Assembly: GCA_963854835.1 (NCBI GenBank)
Contig: OY978529.1
Location: 12,485,139 to 12,549,138 of the forward strand
Length of the DNA stretch: 64,000 nucleotides
Direction: 5' to 3'
Source of the DNA: Megamerina dolium
Lineage: Eukaryota; Arthropoda; Insecta; Diptera; Megamerinidae
A program made the position numbers and the translations under genes. Positions within the stretch are counted from its first letter, which is position 1. Every line of letters starts with the position of its first letter. Under the pieces are notes generated by a model that was not told where the DNA came from, did no database searches, and was given only the letters and a program-made list of their open reading frames with translations. Below, piece after piece: positions 21,801 to 30,740 of the stretch.

Positions 21801-23857
21801 CATAAATAAAATAAATAAATATGTGGCACTTAAAGCCCAGAAGAGCTCATTGGCCGAGCTTCTCTTCAATTACTGTTGTGCGTGTTAAATTTTGGACAGT
21901 ATTAGAAGGGACATACTTATTTTAGCCGGTTCCGAACGGCAGAACCCTTGCGACATCACTTTTTCTGAGCTTTGTCACAGAGTTCTTTTAGAAGCTTTTT
22001 CATGGCAAGTTGTTACTGTCGGAAGAATTGCCCATTGCTTGCCGACAGGTGGGTACCGTTCGAAAGAAAAATCTTTTCGATATTAAATTTGTTATGCATC
22101 AATCGGGGATTGAACCACGACCTACAGATCAGAAGGCCAACACACTAACCACTGAGCCACGGCACCCAACGAAAGCATATTTTCTGTAATACTGAAGCTT
22201 AGATACCCTTACGCGCTTGCTTACTTACTTATGTGGCCATTACAACCGAAAATCTATTTAGACCGAATTGACCATGCTTCGTAAACTATCTCTGTTTTTC
22301 GCTCGTTGTCCCAGTTAGAAATTTTAAGCGTGCTTTAATTTGCAGTGATACGATATGTCTGTTAAGACAACATTGACAATTTATAAAACAAATAGTTGGC
22401 AACGAGATAACATATTGTAGTGTCAATGTAATAAAGCGGACGAAACAGGCTGACACAGGCGTAAAAAGTGACTGGCCTTTATATAATGCGGACGTAAGAC
22501 TCCTTCAGGCTGAAAACATAGGATTTGTGCCAAAAATTCCGAATACATTAAATGTTCCACAATGTCGGCCTATTGAACGGTATTGGGTTACTTAAGAGTA
22601 TACTTAGGAAAAGTAAGGATACTGGACATAGTACTCAAAATTTCACGCAAAAGCGGAACAGAGCCGTTGATGAGACAACGGTCAAAAAATTAACCAAGCA
22701 TATTCGGAAAAAGGTGCGGCAAGAATGGGATAAGAAATGATGACACTCGTTTTTTTGCAATGACATTGAATCTTAAAATATTGTATAACTTGCACAATCG
22801 CTTTTAGTGTTTGAAAATGGCAGATTTTTTTCGGTTCAGTCCTTAGTCTAACTGGAACAAGTCCAAAAAGCTTACAATGGCCAAGGCAAAGGTCGTTAAA
22901 GTTGGCCAAATTTAAATCTACGGCAAAATGAAAAATGAGTATGGATAATTCTGATTTTGAATATACCTTTTTTTATGTGGCACTTATAGGCCCCTAATGC
23001 CCTTTTGGTTGTAGGTGTTAAATTTTGTCAGTATTTGAAGAGGCCTACTTATATTAGCCGGTTCTAAATGGCAGAACTCTAGTGACATCAGTTCTTCTGA
23101 GCCTTGTCACAGAGCTCTTTTAGAAACGTTTTCAGGGCAGTTAGTGTCGTTCGAAAGAAAAATCTTTTCGATATTAAAGTTGTGTTGCAGCCGGGGATTG
23201 AACCCACGATCTACAGTCCAGAAGACCAACGCATTATACAATGAGCTACGGAACTTACATACTTACCGACGGAATATACCTGCTTACTTGCAATTAACTG
23301 TTGTCATAGAGATATTGATTACAGCATACACACAATTTTGCACCCGTCTCAATTCCGACAAAATGTATTGTCTTTTCGATATTAATACGAAAGTGGTTGG
23401 GTTAGTGACGAAATACTTTTTCTCCATGTATAAAATGTTGTATAATTTTAATAACTCTAAATACAATTTCATTTTCAGCAGCGGAATTAGCAGCAAAAAA
23501 ATCCAGACTAAAACAAAAATTGGTGAAAAGTGCTAGATCGGTTGGCATATTTTCATTGAAGCTAAAAGAACGAAGGCAACGCGAAGCTGAAAAAGCTGCT
23601 AGCATAGCAATTGAACATGCTAAGGTATGAATTTGTTATTTCTATCGACATTTTCTTTTTAAATTACAACAAATTGGTAATAGGCTTTAGCTAAACTTCC
23701 ACCTATACCGCAGCCTGGTGGCGAACTTTCTCTGATACCCATCGAACAGTTAATACAAATCGAAGATATAATATCAACACCAATGCAAAAAACACAAGCG
23801 TCAACATCATCGACCGCTGCTACTGCACTACAACAACAATCATCGGGAACTAATTAA
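1696..23857 (+). CDS. Anoctamin-8-like (TMEM16 family) membrane protein, C-terminal half
   Basis: This gene encodes the C-terminal 606 residues of a TMEM16/anoctamin protein; the 5' exons lie left of the window. Coding exons, all with GT-AG borders and matching phases, are 1696-2025, 2086-2472, 8845-8945, 13352-13607, 13985-14095, 21052-21367, 23479-23624 and 23684-23857 (TAA stop). The first two exons carry the last membrane segments and the family-diagnostic text GYVVLFSAAFPLAG, EIRSDAFKL, RPFGQRV and LPSWLAAEIARAEH, closest in my memory to ANO8. The remaining exons encode a Ser/Thr/Pro/Gln-rich cytoplasmic tail with a basic, Glu/Lys-rich helix (KLKERRQREAEKAA). ANO8 relatives tether the ER to the plasma membrane and modulate calcium signalling or lipid scrambling. 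The calcium-site helices TM6-8 are outside the window, so activity cannot be judged. The 21,052 acceptor has a weak pyrimidine tract and is the least certain border. Introns reach 6-7 kb through transposon insertion. Confidence 0.85.
3265..3700 (-). mobile_element. pogo/Tigger-like transposase N-terminal relic
   Basis: Read on the minus strand, the sequence encodes a degenerate helix-turn-helix region (FNVTKTAICYI) followed by ENRVYAWFST and a Lys/Ser-rich stretch. This resembles the CENP-B/Tc5-type DNA-binding region of pogo-family transposases. Frames are broken and no DDE core is visible. The assignment rests on motif resemblance only. Confidence 0.45.
3964..4522 (+). repeat. MITE family A, copy 1 (rearranged)
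   Basis: The element begins near 3,964 with GCAACCTAATTCCGGATTAC and ends near 4,522 with the inverted counterpart followed by TGTCTAGGCTAT. Terminal inverted repeats are about 35 bp and the length is about 560 bp. Other copies lie at 10,006-13,138 (split by a LINE), 45,357-45,888 and 50,815-51,148. This copy differs from them by three short perfect palindromes (see findings). No coding capacity; the superfamily is not assigned. Confidence 0.8.
4560..4930. repeat. LTR-like dispersed repeat
   Basis: The stretch around ATCACTTTCGGAACTCAATC, with a pyrimidine-rich tail and GGCTTGTTCTGACTATCGCC, is similar but not identical to 29,330-29,590, which lies near a BEL/Pao integrase relic. These may be solo-LTR remnants of one retrotransposon family. 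Neither has clear TG..CA ends that I can define. Confidence 0.4.
4940..5420 (+). repeat. Unclassified dispersed repeat, copy 1
   Basis: About 480 bp are similar in order and orientation to 15,740-16,055. Shared pieces include GAGATAAATATAAC, GCTTTAAAAAATAACTTT and a CTCTTTTGCCGTT tract before a CTTACAGCATAAA motif. Both copies stop just short of a tRNA-derived SINE sequence in minus orientation. No protein is recognisable. Confidence 0.55.
5440..5793 (-). repeat. tRNA-derived SINE, near full length
   Basis: Minus-strand copy of the window's SINE family. The tRNA-like head at the right end has a box-A-like GTAGCTCAGTGG and a box-B-like GTCGTGGTTCAAT, and reads through CCACGACCTACAGATCAG on the plus strand. 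The body contains GTTCTGCCGTTCGGAACCGG and ends in an AT-rich tail near AATAAATATGTGGCAC. It is not a functional tRNA: there is no 3' acceptor pairing. Confidence 0.75.
5950..6403 (+). repeat. MITE family B, copy 1, with exact 9-bp target duplication
   Basis: Ends are TATAGTATAATTAACAAAGT at the left and the inverted ACTTTGTTCATTATGCTATG at the right. The 9-mer TTTCCGTTT stands immediately outside both ends (5941-5949 and 6404-6412). The interior is AT-rich and non-coding. A sister copy lies at 7951-8323. A 9-bp duplication is typical of Mutator-like elements, so a MULE-derived MITE is inferred. Confidence 0.75.
6633..7845 (-). mobile_element. Complete but dead mariner element
   Basis: The ends CGAGGGCGGTCCCAG and, inverted, CGAGGGTGGTCCCAG form ~25-bp terminal repeats with three mismatches, and TA flanks both sides. 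Length is 1,213 bp, normal for mariner. Minus-strand frames encode the N-terminal helix-turn-helix (VIQYFHLKGFSP) at the right and the C-terminal part at the left. The latter has HAPYSLDLAFSDYLLFPNLK and LGGKRF, where the third catalytic Asp of the DD34D triad lies. Stops and frameshifts separate the pieces. It sits between two MITE family B copies. Confidence 0.85.
7951..8323 (+). repeat. MITE family B, copy 2, with 9-bp target duplication (8/9)
   Basis: The ends are CATAGTGTAATTAACAAAGT and the inverted ACTTTCTTAATTATACTATG. The flanks are CTTCTGGTC (7942-7950) and CATCTGGTC (8324-8332). The body is collinear with copy 1 (shared GTCAAAATATCAATGAAAG and ATTAACCCTCT tracts) but shorter. Confidence 0.75.
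8946..10005. other. Anoctamin intron sequence without recognisable gene
   Basis: AT-rich intronic DNA containing a (GA)n run near 9,629-9,651. I see no coding exon, and no repeat that I can match elsewhere in the window. Confidence 0.5.
10006..13138 (+). repeat. MITE family A, copy 2, interrupted by a LINE
   Basis: The left part (10,006-10,209) and right part (12,888-13,138) together reproduce the family A element, with terminal repeats AGACAGGCGGCAGC and GCTGCCGTCTATCTAGG. The interruption is exactly the 2.68-kb LINE at 10,210-12,887. The right part also carries a 15-bp perfect palindrome absent from copies 1 and 3. Confidence 0.8.
10210..12887 (+). mobile_element. Jockey-type LINE, 5'-truncated, with open endonuclease/reverse transcriptase frame
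   Basis: An uninterrupted frame to the TAA at 12,723-12,725 encodes about 838 element-derived residues. The endonuclease part has GDFNAKHTHWGS and SDHSPT. The reverse transcriptase has SPGPDKI, SYRPISLLP, FLDITQAFDKVW, GVPQGSVLGP and the catalytic FADD, then KYLGIHLD. The first part of the endonuclease is missing (5' truncation). AATAAA (12,842) precedes a 28-nt poly(A) tail (12,860-12,887). The target duplication is short, at most AATT, because it merges with the A tail. The open frame implies a recent insertion. The clade is judged from motif order. Confidence 0.9.
14425..14590 (+). repeat. Divergent tRNA-like SINE head
   Basis: GGGTGGCTTAGCTCAGTTGG followed by CGTGAGTTCAATTTTTC resembles A- and B-box spacing of the SINE family, but the sequence diverges from the other copies. 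It is not a tRNA gene, because no acceptor stem closes it. Confidence 0.45.
15186..15500 (+). repeat. tRNA-derived SINE, plus-strand full copy
   Basis: The best-oriented copy of the family. It starts GGTGCCGTAGCTCAGTG, has GGTCGTGGATTCAATCCCCG as box B, then a body with CTACCGTTCGGAGCCAGC and CCCTTCTAATACTGTCC. It ends near GGGGCTTTAAGTGACACG before an A/T run. Other copies: 5440-5793, 21815-22170, 22970-23260, 43815-44095 and 44465-44640. Confidence 0.8.
15740..16055 (+). repeat. Unclassified dispersed repeat, copy 2
   Basis: Direct-orientation copy of the repeat at 4,940-5,420, with the same order of short conserved blocks and the same CTTACAGCATAAA end. Confidence 0.55.
16080..16167 (-). 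repeat. tRNA-like SINE head, divergent
   Basis: On the minus strand GCAGCTCAGTTGATTAG and GTTGTGAGATCAACTCCCG mark A- and B-box-like blocks. The SINE body does not follow, so this is a fragment or a related family. Confidence 0.45.
16666..17386. repeat. MITE with AAGGGG..ACTTACACCTTGT terminal repeats
   Basis: AAGGGGTACTTACACCTTGT at the left is inverted as ACAAGGTGTAAGTCCCCCTT at the right, enclosing about 720 non-coding bp. The flanks can be read as TTAA on the left and TTGA on the right. That would fit a decayed piggyBac-type target, but the evidence is thin. Confidence 0.6.
17582..18354 (-). mobile_element. Internally deleted rosa-like (DD41D-type) mariner relative
   Basis: The ends AGAGGTGTCATTTTGAATT and (inverted) AGAGGTGTCGTTTTAAATTT are imperfect terminal repeats. 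Minus-strand frames encode YYQQDGATCHTA, SGRVISRDGDFEW and CDVTPLDVFL. The spacing between the second and third Asp is 40 residues, one fewer than in the related copy at 55,431. The N-terminal half is missing and frames are broken. Confidence 0.7.
18355..19309. other. Intronic DNA, no gene seen
   Basis: AT-rich anoctamin intron. A ~90-bp block at 19,038-19,128 (containing TTGTTACGTATAAATACCAG) recurs at 21,715-21,800. Nothing coding is supported. Confidence 0.4.
19310..20500 (-). mobile_element. Degenerate mariner (mauritiana-type protein)
   Basis: Minus-strand frames encode KKTAAESHRILVEVYGEHAL, ERTCQMWFVRFKSG and DCCQTQGELAESLGVTQAAI, then RIVTGDEKWIHYDN-type text in a second frame. That is the N-terminal and first-catalytic-Asp region of a mariner transposase. 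Many stops and shifts. A relative lies at 62,370-63,200. Confidence 0.8.
20501..21051. other. Intronic DNA, no gene seen
   Basis: AT-rich sequence up to the inferred acceptor of an anoctamin exon. No repeat or coding signal that I can support. Confidence 0.4.
21815..22170 (-). repeat. tRNA-derived SINE, near full length
   Basis: Minus copy, very similar to that at 5,440-5,793. It shares AATATGTGGCACTTAAAGC, the GAACGGCAGAACCCTTG block and the CCACGACCTACAGATCAGAA head. The high similarity over more than 300 bp suggests recent family activity. Confidence 0.8.
22171..22969. other. Anoctamin intron with a short LINE 3' fragment
   Basis: Around 22,215-22,320, ACTTACTTATGTGGCCATTA and the following text match the 3' end of the LINE at 35,640 (CTTACTTACGTGGCCATTG). 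The rest shows nothing I can identify. Confidence 0.4.
22970..23260 (-). repeat. tRNA-derived SINE, diverged copy
   Basis: Minus copy with TTTATGTGGCACTTATAGGC, AGCCGGTTCTAAATGGCAG and a GGGATTGAACCCACGATC head. More diverged than the copies at 5,440 and 21,815. Confidence 0.7.
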
Positions 23858-23882
23858 GTCAATGAGCAATGGAAATACAGTC

Positions 23883-24020
23883 AATGGCGCTTATTCATTA
23901 AGCGCCATTAATTAAGTTCCAACTTAAAATTAGTATCGGCTTTTTGACAGATTTTTGTATGGGAAATTTGTCAAAAAACCGATACTATTTTTAAGTTGGA
24001 ATTTAATTTCCACTATGAAT
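23883..24020. repeat. Palindromic (foldback) repeat, copy 1, in the anoctamin 3' region
   Basis: Two ~43-nt arms (about 23,911-23,953 and 23,963-24,005), carrying TTAGTATCGGCTTTTTGACA and its near-complement, pair around a ~10-nt loop TTGTATGGGA. They are preceded by an 11-bp perfect stem (23,883-23,893 with 23,899-23,909). The start is 25 bp after the stop codon, so it probably lies in the 3' UTR. A sister copy is at 41,118-41,257. Confidence 0.75.
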
Positions 24021-24182
24021 AATCCCCAATGTAACTAGAGCAATGTAAAAACCGCATATATGTATAATTTTACTAAATTGACAGTGACCTCAAGTAAGCT
24101 CAAAGTCAAAGGGACACAGCTTATGTCGAATATTTAGGCAATTTACAGTTCCGTAATATTTTATCATGTATTATGTTTTACA

Positions 24183-24188
24183 AATAAA
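24183..24188 (+). terminator. Candidate poly(A) signal of the anoctamin gene
   Basis: AATAAA, the first of overlapping copies in an AAATAAATAAATAAATA run, 326 bp after the stop codon and on the coding strand. No earlier AATAAA is seen after the stop. Confidence 0.5.
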
Positions 24189-24526
24189 TAAATAAATATG
24201 AACAAAATTTGTCCATTTTAGTTTTATATAGCGGTTAGGCCGGAATATCGTACGTCGCTGTCCAAGTGTGTTGTGAAATAAGTGATTGGATAAAGTTCAA
24301 AGATCTGGCAACACCCGTTTTGCCAGTTCTACTCATTTCACTCACTGCCTTTTCTCTTCCTTCACTATCTCACTCTCATCATTTACTTACTTCTCTTTGT
24401 GTGGACGGGTATGGTAGTCTACTTTCTGTTTCTTTCTTACCACCTTTTACGTATGCCTTGTCGAATTCGCGCTGTCAAAACTACACAAGAGCAATTAAAA
24501 TTGCGCACACTTTGACTATAGGTAGG

Positions 24527-25850
24527 TAGGTAGGTGTGAGGTAGCTGCCCCGAAGGGGGCACTTTTAGGCCATCATAGGCCCATTGTGTTACCACATGGT
24601 CTCTATCCCTAACTCGCTAACTCAAACCATTTTGAGCTTAAAATAAAACGTGTGTGATTCTTCATTTTTGCCGTTGAAAGACTAGTGAGGCTATCTGAAT
24701 TGCTTTAACTTCAGTTAGGAAGACACTTCAATGGTTAGGCAGCCTGAAAAAGTGATTGATTCCTAAGGTATCTGAGTATACCATCCAGCTTGGAGCCGTC
24801 AGTGAAGATCAGGTTGTATTTATCCAGAAATTTTGGGGTTCCCTCCCATTTCCTCCTGTCAGGTATATGGGTGGTGAATCTCTTTTTTGAACGCAAAAGT
24901 TGAGGTGGTGTAATCCTGTGCCCCAATATCAGTTGTTTGATTGATTATCGACGAATGGCCACTTTGATGGTGCAACCTCTGATGTGCCGCCCTTAATCTG
25001 AGGCTCGTTATGGCAACAGATTGCATACAGAAAATATCCAGGGGAATTAGGTGAAGCGTTATCTCTAATGCGTTTGTTGGTATAAGTCTTATTGCGCTTT
25101 TAATTATTATATAGTACAAGCCGAACATTGTATTTTACAGAGTAGGTTTCGATTAGCTGCTTTCTACAGAGCAGTCCACCAGACTGCTGGACCCATATGT
25201 TAGGACAGGTTTAACTACAGCTGTATAGATCCAGTGCATGGTATTTGGTTTAAGACCCCATGTCTTGCCTATTGCCCTCTTGCAGGCATACAGAGCAACT
25301 GATGCCTTTTGGGTTCTGTTTTCAACTTAGCTTCTTATCTATGACTAGTCCCAAATATGCAGCCTCTTTGAGCTCGAGGTTAGTATTGTTGAGTCTGAGT
25401 GGTGAAAAAGATTCGGGATTGTATCTTCTGGTGAAGAGAACCACTTCCGTTTTCGACGGGTTTACGTTTAAGCCACGGGTGTTGGACCATATGCTAACTT
25501 TGTGTAACGAGTTTTGCTTTAGGTTCCTTATAGTATCCGGGAATTTACCGGTTACAGTAAGGACTATATCGCGCGCATACGCTGTCATTTTGCAACCCCA
25601 GCCTCCAGATTTCTCAGTAGTTCGTGGACTATGAGATTCCAGAGGATGGGTGAGGGGACGCCTCCTTGGAGCGTTCCTCTGCTAACTCTCCTTGAGAGGG
25701 AGAAGCCACCCAGCTCAATGCTCCTGTGATGGCTTCTATATCGACATTGTTGAAGGCACCTTCACTTGGTATAAATGTGGAGCCTTGAAGTTTCGGAGAC
25801 CCCTCCAATATCTTCGCGCAGTAAGTTTTCTACGATTTCCTCTCCTGAGG
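24527..25850 (-). mobile_element. Degenerate LINE with reverse transcriptase and RNase H pieces
   Basis: The minus strand carries VNPSKTEVVLFTRRYN, AYLGLVIDKKLS and further on NLIFTDGSKLDG. The last looks like the first catalytic block of an RNase H domain, which would fit the I/LOA/R1 group rather than typical Jockey. Frames are broken throughout. The plus strand starts with GGTAGGTAGGTAGGTGTGAG, and a related block with GAGAGGACACTTAGGCC lies at 43,745-43,815. Confidence 0.7.
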
Positions 25851-28049
25851 GTTTTTTTTTTTTAATTTCCTTAAAGATTCTTTGTGCAGGTCTCAGTCCA
25901 TTTCCAGCCAGGATCTTTTTATCTTGTTGAATAATTTTCTAATCTCTATCCTTAGATCGCCCAATTGTTTTTTCCATCATCGGGGTTTACGTTTTCCCTG
26001 TAGTTTCCTGATCGGGCATGCTAAGTTTTACGCCATGTTGATGGTCTTGGTCAACTGACGTATTAGGGATTCTAATGTTTCCCTACTTGTTTATGTGACT
26101 GCTAATCTGAAGATTGTCGATTCATATTTTCGATGCAATATATGAAATGTCTAATGAAATATCTGTTAGTTTTTATTACTTTTGAAGTATTATTTCGGTA
26201 GAACCTCTCATAATATATTAATTTTCGTAAAAGAGACTTTACCACCTTTTCAAAGCGGCACTAAACATCAAAATCGGTTAATATTTATTTGCTCTTAGTC
26301 GAAAATTTTAATAAAATAAGGTTTTGGGCATTTTTGGTATCAGTGTATAGATTTTCACTAGACGTATTACGTAAAGTAGACAAGCTAACGCTTCTTTTGG
26401 ATCATGGAACGTCAAAATCATTAAAAATAGCTTCAAAAATGGGAAAACTAGGAAAAGTGCGCATCACTGTTTTTCGAAACTTCACATATTTAAATGGTAT
26501 AAAAATTAAAAGTTGACTCATTTTATCAATTTTTGTTTAGCATGCGGATATTAAAAGAAAAAATTCCATCGTAGGGAACTTATATCCCTTTCCAGGATTT
26601 TTTCTCGAATAAGGGATTTTTGTTGTTCTTAATGCTTCTCTTGAAAAACTCAATGTCAAAAACTATGAATATAGTACCACTAACAATAACTAGATTTTAA
26701 TTAAAATCAATACACTCTAATACAACGTTGGGCACACCCGTGAAAAGTTTTCACCTCTCAATCAGTACATACTCAGAATAGAAAGGAAACACGAATAGCT
26801 TTTTTTAAATAGAATTTATATAATTAATGTTTAAAATTTAATAATCCTTGGCAGTTGTCAACATAATAAACATGTACGTAATAACATGTATATACGCAAT
26901 ACCCGTAAAGAAATGACGCGTTATTTAGAAATGTTTTTACTCACATTTTCTTTTTCTCTATGTAAAATTGCATATGTCAACACTGGTGAAATTGATCTGA
27001 AAAAAATGAAGTTCAGAATGTATTAAATATGCTTGCATATCGGGTTTGCCTTGAAAATATAAATTGTAGTATTTAATATATTTTTAAATTAAAAATGCTA
27101 CGAAATAAAACGTTTGTACTTTAAACTTTCTTATCTCACTAGTAAGAGCGCGGTTGCTATATGTGAAGTATTTGAAAAAACTCTTGGTGGAGTTCAAATA
27201 AACAAGAGACCGACAGTACAATTAACTGTTAATTTGTTTGACGCTTTCTTCTACAAATTTAACATTTTTGTTCAACATTAAATATATATTTACTTGAAGA
27301 AGAAGATTAAAAATGGTATGGCTTGGTAGCATAAACATGCGCTGATGTCCATCACATCCTAAGGCACACTTCCTAATTGCCGGCATTTCTCCTTTTATCT
27401 AAAATAAGAGAAAAACAGCATTTTAAATAAATTGTTACGAAATATAATCAAAACAAAAATTTGGATCTTACCTTGGTGTTATTACTCATCTATTTAGGCT
27501 TATGTTGGTTTGAATAGATGATTTCAGTTTTTGATTTCTTCGACGATATATTTGTGTCGTTAGAAATACAAAATAAGAAATGATCTCCAAAATGAACACT
27601 TACTCGTCAGTTCTGGTTGTTGTTAGCTATAGCAATCACGCCGTTGTTACTAGCAAAACCTTGTTACCATCCAACAATTTAAATGGCTACAATCTTCAGC
27701 AACCAAAAAAATTGGTTCGGATAATAAGTGTTTATTTCGAGTTTTCTGTAATAATCAGGGACGAATTTTTCCTTCCAGCAATAAACTACAACTACAGCAT
27801 TATTATTGCTTTTTGCGTTTGCTTTCTATGTTTTTTCACTCGTTTTTATATTTTTTACACATCTGTACACAACGCATTTCAGTGGAAAATTCAAGTAGAT
27901 GTGGTTTTAGTTATTGTCGATTGTCGTTTAATTAGCACCACCCGAAACCGGTGATTCTTGTGTCAAATACAGAGGTGAACATTCTTGGCGGAAATAAATC
28001 ATGGTACGGTAAAGGCGCCGTTCATATGAATTGAGCAATTGTATTTGTA
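25851..28049. other. Intergenic DNA, no gene supported
   Basis: AT-rich intergenic sequence between the anoctamin and SZRD1-like genes. The first ~230 bp may be the 5' tail of the LINE above. Short open frames around 26,289 and 27,580 have no recognisable domains and no splice context. I see no structured repeat. Confidence 0.4.
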
Positions 28050-28465
28050 CGAGGATCCCAAAACTACCAGAACTACAAAGAAAACAACAAATTTGGTAAA
28101 GTTTTTCCTTATTTCTCAACATAATCTCCTTTTAGCTCTATACACTTTTCCCAGCGATATTCTAAGGCTTCGATACCCTCTTTATCGTATGAACTAGCTG
28201 TCTAGCTTATTAAAATAGCCATCTACCGCAGACTCCACCTCTTCATTGTGTGCAAATCTTCTACCAACAAGCCATTTTTTAAAATTTGGAAATAGAAAAT
28301 AATCAGAAGTAGCTACATCTGGCGAAAAAGGTGCGTGCTGAAGCAATTCGAACTTTAACTCATCGCAATATCGGATGTGTGAACTTATCTTTTTGTTCTA
28401 TTGTGAGCAAACGCTTCATCCATGTTTACAAATCCACTGAGGTCGTTAACTTACGATCGCTAGCT
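28050..28465 (-). mobile_element. mariner fragment related to the 6,633 element
   Basis: The left end CGAGGATCCCAAAACTACC resembles the terminal repeat of the 6,633 mariner. The following ~300 bp match its C-terminal coding part (AAATTTGG..TTTTTCC, CTCTATACACTTTTCCCAGC, AAGCCATTTTTT). The centre and the right terminal repeat are missing. Confidence 0.65.
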
Positions 28466-28730
28466 CGATGTGCACTGCCTTAGTACACATGCAAATAAAT
28501 AGTGCAGCAAAAGTTTTGGTTGTGATACGTGAACATTTGCCACCACGCCTACGTAAAATGGGCCTGCATAGTCTAATCCAGTATTGTAGAACGGTGGTGC
28601 GACGAGAACTTGCGATACCGCCGTATACCGCCTTGACGTGTCACACGGTGAGCATCACTTACGAGTAGTCTAGCCGTAGGACACTCCTTTGAGAGTCTAA
28701 TCGGATGTTGCTTATGATAGCTGAAATCTC
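28463..28730 (-). mobile_element. BEL/Pao-type integrase relic
   Basis: The minus strand encodes LRRRGGKCSRITTKTFAALF followed by ICMCTKAVHIEL, the typical start of a BEL/Pao integrase core. No complete frame or LTR pair is visible. An LTR-like repeat lies at 29,330-29,590. Confidence 0.6.
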
Positions 28731-29329
28731 AAATCAAATCAATTTTCAGTCGCCCCCTGTCTCTTAATACACCTGATTTGTCCAAGAATAGGTTCAGCGG
28801 AAGTAACTTGCTTGATGGTGCAGCACTGTCAATGGTTTGTAAATGATTAATCTCGAAAGATTAAAGTAAGTATTAAGTATTGTTTAAGTATTTCTCACTA
28901 TAAACTACAATCGAAAATGAGCTGAATTGCGGAAGATCATATTTTTAATCAATTACGAGCACATTTAATGTTATCTTAATTTTCTTAATTGATTGTTTGT
29001 TATGAAATAATTGAAATGATTTAATATGTTCCTTTTTAATGGGAATAATATTAAAATTCAGTTTTCATTGTAATGGTGAAATGAACGATCGCGATCGGTT
29101 AAAAATGCAATATCCTCAAAATGAGTTATTGATTTACTTTATTAGTGATCGCTCGAAATAAATGAGCGATCGTGAGAGATCGTGCCGGCAACGCTGGCAG
29201 CGGTAACCGATGATTGGTAATTTTAAAGAACATTTGCAAGCGCTTGTAATACATCGTAAATGCTTTCGTTCGTATCACAGATTTCTCACTCGCTACAAAT
29301 TGCGAACGCTCAATTTCGAGTAATGGCTA

Positions 29330-29590
29330 TTTATGAAAAATATCGTATGTTGATCGTTCTGCGCATCCTGCTTGTTAATCTACTTACGACTTTAACTTGC
29401 TATCGTGGAATGTTGCCTTTATCACTTTCGGAATTGAATTGATTCATTCGTCAACTAGCCGTATATATGCTTTGTAGTGACATTACATAATCTTCTTTTA
29501 TCGTTATCGAGTTTGTTCTCTTTCTTTCTTTTTGGCTTGTTATGATTATCGCCTACTCATTTTAGCTGACATTCGTTTAGTGATTCTATC
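29330..29590. repeat. LTR-like dispersed repeat
   Basis: Similar to 4,560-4,930: shared ATCACTTTCGGAA, CGTCAACTAGCC-like text, a TTCTCTTTCTTTC tract and a GGCTTGTTATGATTATCGCC block. Probably the LTR remnant of a retroelement. Confidence 0.4.
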
Positions 29591-30740
29591 ACAATTAATG
29601 ATGAATAACCATAGATATGTTACAGTATGTTTACACATAGAGATTACCACAACTAGATTACGAAAATCTACTCATTTACATAATAAGATTTATATCTAAA
29701 GGGATTGGTAGCTGGAAAAATCCAACGTCAAACCAATTTGGAATTTACTCCCTTCTTCCCAAATTAATTGATAAAAAACAAAGAAAAACTGACAAAGTTA
29801 TAGGCATTTGAACAAAATCCTTGATTATAGCGGCTGTAATTTTATATGGGAAAACTGCTTATTTGAAACTAGATTTTAGTGATAATCTCAAAAATGAAGA
29901 CAATCTAGTTGAAATTTAGACTGAAAGAAGAAAGTTGAGAAGTTGTTTTTTTTACAAATAAAGACGAAATTCTATTTTTTCTAAAAAAATTAGATTTTGT
30001 CTGAATTTAAGCAACACAAGGTTCGTTTTCAAAAATTTGCTCTTTTGGAGGTTATATTCGAACCTCGAAGCTTCGAATATCTAATTTACTAATCCCTAGA
30101 TCGTAAGAAACATAGAATCGCTATCACCTGGGTTTTTCTTCATGCGCACATATTAATGCAACACTGGGAAATGAATAAATTTATATGGTAAAATTTACTC
30201 GTTACTTTCACAGAAGGAGCGAGGAAAACGAAATTCATACAAATGATTATTTCACACATAAAATTTCTATATTACAAAAAGTTGCTGTAAAATTTTTTGT
30301 GAACGTGGAATGAAACACAAAAGAATTGCTCAAAATTGAAATTGTATATATATGAAAAGTTTACAGTACTGAATTATCAGTTGAAGAAAGCTGGAAGTGT
30401 GGTCGTAATTGGAAGTGTGTTCGAAGCGAGGCGTTAGGTGAGCAGGTAAAAATAAAGGAGACCATTTTTGATGCATATGCACATCATTATTGGAAAAAGC
30501 ACTAAGGAAAGAAGCGCGACGAGCATTAGACGTAAAAAGAAGAAAGCTAATTGAAGCAAGCTGGTGGAAGAAATATCTAATTTGCTGTCCAAAAAGCGTT
30601 GCAGTGTTGAAACTGGTACAAGGAATAATAAAATTTCAAGTTCTTGACTTATTCGTCACATTATTAACAATTTTACAATACAAAGAAAAATCAACTGTCG
30701 ATAATAATTGTTAAATTGAAAATTTCCGGATCTTCAAGCA
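29591..30740. other. Presumed promoter/5' UTR region of the SZRD1-like gene
   Basis: AT-rich DNA. From about 30,410 the sequence is likely 5' UTR, because it runs directly into the ATG at 30,741. A short frame at 30,490-30,714 (non-ATG start) has no known domain. No core promoter motif is clear. Confidence 0.35.

Noticed and set aside
30490..30714. 74-residue Lys/Arg-rich protein upstream of the SZRD1-like gene
   Set aside because: Non-ATG start, no recognised domain, and it lies in the presumed 5' UTR.
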